Below the pieces are notes generated by a model, which did not search any database, was not told the origin of the DNA, and saw only the letters and a list, made by a program, of their open reading frames with translations. Below, in pieces: positions 57,858 to 64,000 of a stretch of 64,000 bases of DNA (position 1 is its first letter; every line of letters starts with the position of its first letter). The translations under genes and the position numbers were made by a program. The stretch lies in the NCBI GenBank assembly GCA_041394265.1, contig JAWKIO010000005.1:4402001-4466000 (forward strand), given 5' to 3'. The DNA is from Acidimicrobiales bacterium. GTDB lineage: Bacteria; Actinomycetota; Acidimicrobiia; Acidimicrobiales; SZUA-35.

Positions 57858-59345
57858 TCAGTCGTGACGGTTGGCGTCGGCGTCCGGGTCGACCTCGGTC
57901 CGGACGGTCGGCTCGCGCCAGGCCGTGGCCAGACCACCGTCGGTGGTTCCGCTCTCGACGAAGCCTTCGTCGTGCAGCCGCTGTCGTACCGCCGGGTCCA
58001 CCGGTCCCATCGTGACGATGACCGTGGGGACGATCGCGAGCGAGTGATAGCCCTCCTCGGGGTACCCCCACGCCGCCGAGACACCTTTCGGATACGTGCC
58101 GATCGCGATGCCCGAATGCGTCACGATGTTCGAGAGGTAGTCCGCTCCCGACCGCCGGGCGGCAATCGACTCGGCGTGTGCCGTCGGATAGGCCTGAGCG
58201 TACGGATGGAGCATGCCCCCATGGAGACCGGCGACGATGTCGTCGGCTTCGAGCAGGCGGCCGATGCTCGCGATGTCGTCGAGTTCGCGATCGATCTGTC
58301 GATAGGTCGGCACCCGGTGAACCGTGAGTGCGACCATGAGGACCAAACCGCCGACGCCGACGACCCGGTGTGCACGATCGTCGGCCATTCGGATCACCGG
58401 CCCCAGCGCGGCGAGGGCGAAGACCCACGCATACAGCCCGAACCGTTGCCACAGGAACGTACCGTTGAACACCGACGGGGGAGCGAACACGCCGCCGAGC
58501 GCGATCACGATCGCGCCGAGTGCCATCGGCCCGTGGACCGCAACACCATCGCCGCGCCGGTAGCGGCGCCACGCCATGACCACGAGCCACGACAACAGGG
58601 CGGCGGCCAGCGTCGACTGCAGGACACGCTCGGTGGTGTCGAACGTCGCCATGAAGGAGTCGGCGATGGCGATCTTGACCGCTCGGCGGAGCGGCTCGTA
58701 GCGGCCACCGTCGAGCTGCGCCTTGGGAGCGGCGACGACGAAGAGGAGCACGGGCAGGGCGAGCACCCCGATCCGCAGCACCTTCGTGCGGCTGCGCACT
58801 CGCTGATCGGCCAGCTGCTCGAGCGTCAGCGATCCGGCGGCCACGGCATAGGGGAGGAGGTGGCAGAACCAGCAGACGACGAGCAGGACCACCGTCCGGA
58901 CGATCCGGTCGTTGCGGGCAGCCGCCAGTGCCAGGAAGGCGACGCCGGTACCGAGGGTGAACTCGTAGAAGCCGGCATGGAAGAAGAAGCCGATCGACAC
59001 CGGAGCGGCAACGCCGAGCGACGCGACGAGCGGCCAGCCGTAGGTGGCGAGCAACCGGCTGAGCCCCCACACCTGCACGAACAGGACGATCATCATCAGC
59101 AGCTGCTCGGCCCGATCGATCGGCATGACCGCCGACGTGCCCATGAGCGACCAGGTGGCGATCTGGTAGGGCCACAACCCAAGGTGCCACCGAACCGTCG
59201 AGTGGTGATCCACCAGTGCCTGGACGAGTTCGAGGTCGGCGAGACCGTCCTGCGGCCGGACCCGCAACCAGAACACCAGCACCACGTCGACAAGGGCGAT
59301 CCCCCCGGCCAGGGCCGCCGTCCATCGCTTCGTGTCGCTTGTCAT
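57858..59345 (-). CDS. polytopic membrane protein of unknown function (GT-C-like)
   Basis: 495 aa from ATG 59345 (GTG 59357 is in frame). About ten membrane segments are spread through residues 10-345, followed by a soluble C-terminus of about 140 residues. The first loop has RVRPQDGLADLELVQALVDHH and the second GLWPYQIATWS, an arrangement seen in GT-C glycosyltransferases and related polymerases, but no acidic catalytic pair is certain. FYEFTLGTGVAFLAL and VFNGTFLWQRFGLY lie between segments. A 499-codon plus-strand frame opposite has no hydrophobic or family pattern and was rejected. Confidence 0.7.
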   Translation of the reverse strand: MTSDTKRWTAALAGGIALVDVVLVFWLRVRPQDGLADLELVQALVDHHSTVRWHLGLWPYQIATWSLMGTSAVMPIDRAEQLLMMIVLFVQVWGLSRLLATYGWPLVASLGVAAPVSIGFFFHAGFYEFTLGTGVAFLALAAARNDRIVRTVVLLVVCWFCHLLPYAVAAGSLTLEQLADQRVRSRTKVLRIGVLALPVLLFVVAAPKAQLDGGRYEPLRRAVKIAIADSFMATFDTTERVLQSTLAAALLSWLVVMAWRRYRRGDGVAVHGPMALGAIVIALGGVFAPPSVFNGTFLWQRFGLYAWVFALAALGPVIRMADDRAHRVVGVGGLVLMVALTVHRVPTYRQIDRELDDIASIGRLLEADDIVAGLHGGMLHPYAQAYPTAHAESIAARRSGADYLSNIVTHSGIAIGTYPKGVSAAWGYPEEGYHSLAIVPTVIVTMGPVDPAVRQRLHDEGFVESGTTDGGLATAWREPTVRTEVDPDADANRHD

Positions 59346-59748
59346 CGCCTCCGCCACCCTTGACGTGTGCCACCGTTACGGGACCGCACCGACACCGGCG
59401 CCGTGTGCACCGCGGAGCGGGTTCGCCCGGAATCGGGGGCGCCGGCCACCACGTGCACGCAGCGATCGTCCATTTGGTCCCGATCGGTGGGTCACGATAC
59501 CCGAGCGGGGCGGCGCCGTCTTGATGCTTGCTTGATCAACAACCATCGCGGGTCCGCCCTGACCAGGGAACTCCCCGACTGGGCGGCATCGCCGCAGGTC
59601 AGGACTGGTTCAACTTCAAAAAAACTATGCAGAGGTGGCCCTGATTCTTACGACGAAAGGCTACAGTTTGATGTGTCGCCGCTCCTCGGAGCAGCGGCCG
59701 CTGACCCCGGGACTGCCGCCGCCCCCCGGGGTCAGCTTCTTTTTGGGC
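59346..59748. other. intergenic region with an AT-rich patch and orphan terminator
   Basis: No convincing protein gene is seen in these 403 nt. The patch around 59605-59670 (CTTCAAAAAAACTATGCAG, TTCTTACGACGAAAGGCTACAGTTTG) is clearly poorer in GC than its surroundings. It contains a -10-like TACAGT (59662-59667) pointing to the plus strand, and a canonical plus-strand terminator follows. A short non-coding transcript of about 70 nt is possible. The region must also hold the promoter of the minus-strand gene at 59345. Confidence 0.5.
59700..59744 (+). terminator. strong intrinsic terminator on the plus strand
   Basis: GCTGACCCCGGG (59700-59711) and CCCGGGGTCAGC (59725-59736) form a perfect 12-bp stem with a 13-nt loop, followed by TTCTTTTT (59737-59744). 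It is the most canonical terminator in the window, yet no plus-strand gene ends before it. A second small hairpin (GCCGCT...AGCGGC, about 59678-59698) abuts it. Confidence 0.85.
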
Positions 59749-60111
59749 CTACCCGAACCAGATGCCTTGGTATTCGCGGCTGTGCGGGTGGAACACCGCA
59801 GCCACGAGGGCGACCGGGAACACCAGCGGGTTGACGACCAGCCGCAGCGTTGCTTTCAGGTCGAGTCCGTACCGCAGGAGCGCCACGATGAGCAGCACTT
59901 CGATCACACTCGCCACGCCCAGAGCGTAGTAGCCGATCCGCTTGTTGTTGGCCGTCCCGAACGCACCCACGCCGAGGGCGATGGCGGTCATCAGATGCAG
60001 CCCGGTGTCACGTGCGCTCAGGCTGAGCAGCCCGAAGACGGCGGAGAAGTAGCCGAGGAAGACCGCGGTCATCAGCGTTTGCGGGTGCGACGGGTTGAAC
60101 CAGCGGTACAT
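59749..60111 (-). CDS. small membrane protein of unknown function
   Basis: 120 aa from ATG 60111. It has four hydrophobic segments (TLMTAVFLGYFSAVFGLL, HLMTAIALGVGAFG, YYALGVASVIEVLLIVALL, LVVNPLVFPVALVAAVFH) and a C-terminus with HPHSREYQGIWFG. I do not recognise the family. It starts 47 nt downstream of the rlmN stop on the same strand. A longer frame reaches 60288 but runs into rlmN and is unlikely. Confidence 0.6.
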   Translation of the reverse strand: MYRWFNPSHPQTLMTAVFLGYFSAVFGLLSLSARDTGLHLMTAIALGVGAFGTANNKRIGYYALGVASVIEVLLIVALLRYGLDLKATLRLVVNPLVFPVALVAAVFHPHSREYQGIWFG

Positions 60112-60157
60112 GGACCCAGTATGGAGCTCCGTCGGCCCGAGCGGACGGAGGGCGGGG

Positions 60158-61213
60158 TCACGACCCGGCGGTCGATCGTCGGCGAGGCCGCATCGCCACC
60201 GGTGTGGCGCTGTGGTCCGCACGGAGCTGACCGCAGGCGGCATCGATGTCGGTGCCGCGGTTTGCTCGAACGGTGACGTTGACCCCACGGTCGGCCAGCG
60301 CTCGGGCGAACACCCGGATCCGTTCCGGATCGGTGCCGACGGTCGGCCACCCCGGTGTGGGATTGAGTGGAATCAGGTTGACGTGGGCATCGGCCCGGCG
60401 AGCAACCTGGGCCAGTTCATCGATGTCGCGATCGCGATCGTTCGTGCCTGCGATCATGGCCCACTCGAACGACACCCGCCGACCGGTCGTCGCCCGGAAC
60501 TCCCGACAGGCGTCGACCAGTTCGTCGATCGGGTGGCGGGAATTGATCGGCACCAACTCGGTCCGGAGGTCGTCGTTGGCGGCGTGGAGTGACACGGCCA
60601 GCCCGACCTGCCACCCGAGTGCGGTGAACCGTCGGATCTGCGGAACGAGACCGACGGTCGAGACGGTGATGTGCCGAGCGCCGATACCGAGATCGACGTT
60701 GATCCGATCGATGGACTCGATGACTCGATCGAAGTTGGCGAAGGGCTCGCCCATGCCCATGAACACCACGTTCGACAGCCGCCGGGGCCGAGCCTCGTTG
60801 CGGGCCGTGACCACCTGCTCGAGGATCTCGCCGACCGAGAGATGCCGCTCGTAGCCGGCCTGCCCGGTGGCGCAGAAGCCGCACCCCATGGCACACCCCG
60901 CCTGGCTCGAGATGCACACGGTGGAGCGCTCGGGATAGTGCATCAAGACCGACTCGATGCGAGCGCCGTCGTCGAGCTCCCACAACCGTTTGACCGTCAG
61001 GTCATCGGCGGTGGCCTGCCGAGCGATCGGGACGAGCGCCTTGGCGTAGTCCTCGGCCAACTCATCGCGCAATGCAGACGGCAGCGTGCTGATCTCGCCT
61101 GGTTCGATCCCCTGTTCGTACAGGCCCTTCCAGAGCTGATCGACCCGGAACCGAGGGTGGTGCGCGAGACGTTCGGCGAACTCGGCCCGATCCGGATCCC
61201 AAGGTGACCTCAC
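60158..61213 (-). CDS. rlmN: 23S rRNA (adenine2503-C2)-methyltransferase RlmN
   Basis: 351 aa. CAMGCGFC (Cys107, Cys111, Cys114) binds the radical-SAM 4Fe-4S cluster. MGMGEPFANFD, VSLHAANDDLRTELVPIN and the C-terminal GTDIDAACGQL, whose Cys carries the methyl intermediate, complete the RlmN signature. It methylates A2503 of 23S rRNA (and A37 of some tRNAs in E. coli). GTG 61213 lies 6 nt after TACCGT, so the mRNA may be leaderless; GAAGGG abuts the start. The C-terminal tail is basic. Confidence 0.95.
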   Translation of the reverse strand: MRSPWDPDRAEFAERLAHHPRFRVDQLWKGLYEQGIEPGEISTLPSALRDELAEDYAKALVPIARQATADDLTVKRLWELDDGARIESVLMHYPERSTVCISSQAGCAMGCGFCATGQAGYERHLSVGEILEQVVTARNEARPRRLSNVVFMGMGEPFANFDRVIESIDRINVDLGIGARHITVSTVGLVPQIRRFTALGWQVGLAVSLHAANDDLRTELVPINSRHPIDELVDACREFRATTGRRVSFEWAMIAGTNDRDRDIDELAQVARRADAHVNLIPLNPTPGWPTVGTDPERIRVFARALADRGVNVTVRANRGTDIDAACGQLRADHSATPVAMRPRRRSTAGS

Positions 61214-61373
61214 CCCTTCACGGTAGCCGGGTCCCGGGTTCGGATGCGCCGCTCATGGCCGGGGGACCGCCTCCGAGACTGCGATGCGGCGACCTCGTTG
61301 CATTGCCAAACCGCTCAATATGCGGTGCCGATGTGCCGATACGAGCATTCGACGAGCGGCAGGGGGTCCTGAC

Positions 61374-63425
61374 GTGCAACCAAGCGAGTACAGCAAGGTT
61401 CGTGCCGCGCCGCCGGGTCGATCGGCGTGGTTCGTCACGCTGCTGCGGCTGGTCGCCCCCGTCCCAGCGACCGTTGGCCGCAGGCTGGCGCCGCTTTCGG
61501 TCCTGGCCCTGGCGCTGATGCTGTGTCTGATCCAGCCTGCGCCTCGATCGCCGTCGGCCGAGCAGCATCGCATGCCCTTGGTCCTCGGGGCGGCGACGCA
61601 ACGTGTCGCAGCGGGCGAGGACGTCCAGGCGGCGATCCAATCCGCTGGACCAGGCGCGACGATCGTGCTCGCCGCCGGAGTGCATCGCGGTCAGTCGCTC
61701 GTCCCGCTCGATTCCCAGACGATCACCGGTGAGGCCGGCGCCGTTCTCGACGGCACCGGGGCTCCGACCCCATTCGCCATCTCGGGCTCGGCATCGGACG
61801 TCGTCGTCTCCCACCTCGAAATCCGCAACTACACCAAGCCGATCTGGGGCCCGAATGAGTATCGCCACCAGGGGGCCATCCACGGGGCGGAGGTGAACGC
61901 CGGCGGCGGTTTCGTCGCCATCGCGAGCAACTGGCGCATCGAAGCCAACGACATCCACCACAACGCCGGTTGGGGAGTGGCACCAGGCGACGGCTTCGTG
62001 ATCCGCCAGAACACCCTGCATCACAACGGCATGGCGGGGATTGGCGGTGGTGACTTCAACGGCGGGTTGATCGAGTCGAACGACATCTACTCGAACAACG
62101 ACCCGTCAAACTCCACCGGCGACTTCAACTACGAAACCGGCCGTCCCTGGGACTGGGCATGGAACGCGGCCGGCATCAAGGTGGCGAACGTCAACTGCCG
62201 GTCGATGGCGAGCACCGGCTCCTGCAGTGGAGGGACGGCGCTCGTCATCCGTTCGAACCACGTACACGACAACGTGGGTGTCGGGATCTGGTGCGACATC
62301 AACTGCAACGACGTCGTGATCGAGAAGAACCTGGTCGAGCGGAACATCGGACGTGACAGCGTCGGCATCTTCTACGAGATCTCCCAGAACGGGACCATTC
62401 GCGACAATGTCGTCCGCGAGCAGGGGGCCAGCGGCAACTACCTCAGCCCCAGCGGGATCATGGTCTGGTCGTCCGATGGTGTGCTCGTCGAACGCAATCG
62501 GATCGAGGGCACGGCAAACGCCATCGTCGGCAACGCCCGACCGCGAGAGTTCAGCCGCACGCTGCGCAACATGGTGGTTCGCAACAACGTGGTGATCACG
62601 CTCGGACGCCCGACCCGAGTCGGGATCGCAACCGACGAGCACAGCGACTTCAAGCGGGCCGGCAACCGCTTCGAGAACAACTACTACGACGACCTCACGA
62701 AGTTGGGGTTCTGGTGGACCGACCTCTCGCAAGGGGATCGAAGCCTCACCCTCGAGCAGTGGAAGGCACTCGGCTTCGTTCCGGCATCGACCCCGCTGGC
62801 GTCCCCGGAGACGCCGACCGTGGTCGTCCCCGCAGCCCCGCCAGCAACGACCGCGCCTCCGGCAACGACGGCGCCTCCGGCAACGACGGCGCCTCCGGCA
62901 ACGACCGCAGCCCCGCCCGCAACCACTGCGTCGCCGGCAGCCGCTGGGTCGCCGGCCACGATCGCGCCGCCGACCGCAACGCCGACGACCTTGCCGTCAA
63001 CCGTCACGCTGCCGACGACGAAGGACGGTGTCACGGCTCCGTCGACGGGTTCGACGACACCGACCCCGGGCGATGCCGCCGATCGAGCCATCGGTGACAG
63101 CCCTTCGGCCACACCGGCCGAGAGTGCGCCCGAAGCCCTGGCCTTCGCCCCAGGGGACCCTGCCGATCCGACGCTTCCGTCCGGCGACACATCTGACAGC
63201 ACCGACGCGGCCCCGGACGGGTCGCCCTCCGGCGACCTCGCCGAGAACCAGGTCGACCCCGAGCTCGGTCTTGGTCATCAGCTCGTCGAGACCTCTTCCG
63301 ACGGCGGTGCGTCGTCGTCTCCCCGTTCCGTGCCGATCGCGCTGGCCGCCGCCGCCACGCTGCTGACCATGTGGTTGGGTTCACGGTCGCTCGTGGATCG
63401 TCTGCGGGGCGCAACCCGTCGTTGA
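61374..63425 (+). CDS. surface right-handed beta-helix protein with Pro/Thr stalk and C-terminal membrane anchor
   Basis: 683 aa from GTG 61374, AGGGGG 7 nt upstream. The signal segment is LSVLALALMLCLIQPA. GEDVQAAIQSAGPGATIVLAAG opens the helix domain, then coils (DVVVSHLEIRNYTKP, NWRIEANDIHHNAGWGV, VIEKNLVERNIGRDS). At about residue 306 WCDINC precedes VGIFYEISQNGTIRDN, matching the 51862 lipoprotein. LTLEQWKALGF also matches the end of that protein. A PPATTA-repeat stalk and an acidic Ser/Pro region lead to a membrane segment (VPIALAAAATLLTMWLG) and DRLRGATRR. Probably surface-exposed and glycan-active; the catalytic residues are unknown. Confidence 0.85.
   Translation: MQPSEYSKVRAAPPGRSAWFVTLLRLVAPVPATVGRRLAPLSVLALALMLCLIQPAPRSPSAEQHRMPLVLGAATQRVAAGEDVQAAIQSAGPGATIVLAAGVHRGQSLVPLDSQTITGEAGAVLDGTGAPTPFAISGSASDVVVSHLEIRNYTKPIWGPNEYRHQGAIHGAEVNAGGGFVAIASNWRIEANDIHHNAGWGVAPGDGFVIRQNTLHHNGMAGIGGGDFNGGLIESNDIYSNNDPSNSTGDFNYETGRPWDWAWNAAGIKVANVNCRSMASTGSCSGGTALVIRSNHVHDNVGVGIWCDINCNDVVIEKNLVERNIGRDSVGIFYEISQNGTIRDNVVREQGASGNYLSPSGIMVWSSDGVLVERNRIEGTANAIVGNARPREFSRTLRNMVVRNNVVITLGRPTRVGIATDEHSDFKRAGNRFENNYYDDLTKLGFWWTDLSQGDRSLTLEQWKALGFVPASTPLASPETPTVVVPAAPPATTAPPATTAPPATTAPPATTAAPPATTASPAAAGSPATIAPPTATPTTLPSTVTLPTTKDGVTAPSTGSTTPTPGDAADRAIGDSPSATPAESAPEALAFAPGDPADPTLPSGDTSDSTDAAPDGSPSGDLAENQVDPELGLGHQLVETSSDGGASSSPRSVPIALAAAATLLTMWLGSRSLVDRLRGATRR
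62838..62907 (+). repeat. 18-bp tandem repeat encoding PPATTA
   Basis: About four tandem units (CCTCCGGCAACGACGGCG and variants) encode PPATTA in frame in the stalk of the beta-helix protein. Such repeats often vary in number and change stalk length. Confidence 0.8.
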
Positions 63426-63463
63426 GCACACGGTGAGGCGACCGGCCGCGGTAGCTTCGGATC

Positions 63464-64000
63464 ATGAGCGATCAACCCTCGACGATCCCGATGCCACCGA
63501 TCGACGAGCACCACCATCGCGACATCCAGGGCGGAGCGGCTCGGGCCGCCGTGTTCGGAATGAGCGACGGCCTGGTGTCCAACGTCGGCCTCATCCTCGG
63601 CGTCGCCGGTGCCGATTCCAGCTCATCGGCGGTGGTGCTCGCCGGCCTCGCCGGTCTCGTTGCGGGCGCGATCTCGATGGCGGCTGGCGAATACAACTCG
63701 ATGCGGGTCCAATCCGAGCTCCTCGAGCGTGAGCTGGCGATGGAGCGGCGTGAGATCGAGCGCAATCCGGCGGTCGAGGCCGTGGAACTCGCCCAGCGTT
63801 ATCAATCCCGCGGCGTCGACCCCGACCTCGCTCGCAACCTCGCGAATTCCCTGATCGACGACCCGGATCTCGCCCTCGAGTTCCATGCTCGTGAAGAGCT
63901 GGGCATCCAACCCGGCGAGCTCGGTTCACCCATCGGTGCTGCCGTGGCCTCGCTCGCCACCTTCTCGGTCGGTGCCGTGCTCCCTCTGATCCCCTGGCTC
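63464..64000 (+). CDS. VIT1/CCC1 family iron/manganese transporter, N-terminal part
   Basis: 179 codons are visible and the frame runs off the window. After a His-rich start (DEHHHRD) comes AAVFGMSDGLVSNVGLILGVAGA (28-50), the first membrane segment with the metal-path Asp35. It is followed by GLVAGAISMAAGEYNSMRVQSELLERE with the conserved Met/Glu residues and a cytoplasmic helical domain rich in Glu. VIT1/CCC1 proteins move Fe2+ or Mn2+ across membranes. ATG 63464 starts 38 nt after the preceding stop. Confidence 0.9.
   Translation, partial: MSDQPSTIPMPPIDEHHHRDIQGGAARAAVFGMSDGLVSNVGLILGVAGADSSSSAVVLAGLAGLVAGAISMAAGEYNSMRVQSELLERELAMERREIERNPAVEAVELAQRYQSRGVDPDLARNLANSLIDDPDLALEFHAREELGIQPGELGSPIGAAVASLATFSVGAVLPLIPWL

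Noticed and set aside
57864..59363. 499-codon plus-strand frame opposite the membrane protein gene
   Set aside because: Its translation is Arg/His/Asp-rich without hydrophobic or family motifs, whereas the minus-strand frame gives regular membrane segments. It is an antisense shadow caused by high GC.
59605..59640. tRNA-like T-arm (GGTTCAACTTC)
   Set aside because: No acceptor stem, D-arm or anticodon arm can be formed around it.
1..64000. insertion sequences, integrases or phage genes
   Set aside because: No transposase, integrase or phage structural motif was seen in any plausible gene, so the repeats at 14048 and 51660 cannot be tied to a visible mobile element.

Overview
The window is visibly GC-rich, uses many GTG starts and is densely packed on both strands. 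It carries a homologue of the actinobacterial proteasome activator Bpa/PafE, repeated DUF4214 modules, LPxTG-type surface proteins and several promoters that look leaderless. Together these point to Actinomycetota, most likely class Acidimicrobiia (inference from gene content; no marker gene was searched). No rRNA, tRNA, CRISPR array, transposase or phage gene was recognised.

Layout. 1-9134 is mostly housekeeping: the end of an RluA/RluD pseudouridine synthase, a nitroreductase with an Rrf2 regulator, a phosphodiesterase of the alkaline phosphatase superfamily, Bpa, an unknown protein, a secreted CAP+DUF4214 protein and dnaE. 9163-57726 is a very large surface-polysaccharide region. It holds three polyprenyl-phosphate sugar-1-phosphate transferases (chain initiation), nucleotide-sugar epimerases and dehydrogenases, a GDP-fucose synthase, three Wzy/O-antigen-ligase-like polymerases, one Wzx flippase, two Wzz/BY-kinase fusions (chain-length control), three WecB/TagA/CpsF transferases, three GT4/GT1-like and three GT2 glycosyltransferases, two GT39-like membrane transferases and two methyltransferases. 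Secreted proteins lie between them: two polysaccharide deacetylases with DUF4214, an LRR+DUF4214 protein, two DUF4012 proteins each next to a small LPxTG protein, and right-handed beta-helix proteins. The region ends with a low-molecular-weight tyrosine phosphatase, the usual partner of BY-kinases. 57858-64000 holds two membrane proteins of unknown function, RlmN, a third beta-helix protein and the start of a VIT1/CCC1-type transporter. menG/ubiE lies just before the phosphatase.

How the genes work together (inference). A sugar-1-phosphate transferase loads the first sugar on the lipid carrier. Glycosyltransferases extend the unit, Wzx flips it, Wzy polymerises it, and the BY-kinases, probably reset by the phosphatase, control length. 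Deacetylases, beta-helix proteins and DUF4012/LPxTG proteins would then modify, anchor or display the polymer. The region looks built from at least two duplicated modules: epimerase-WecB-BY-kinase-Wzy-Wzx at 20523-27022, and BY-kinase-Wzy-WecB at 40423-44379.

The most unusual DNA structures are a seven-copy array of perfect 20-bp palindromes (51660-51866), whose outer copies contain the stop codons of both flanking convergent genes, and a nested inverted repeat of four copies of a 14-bp word (14048-14154), also between convergent genes.
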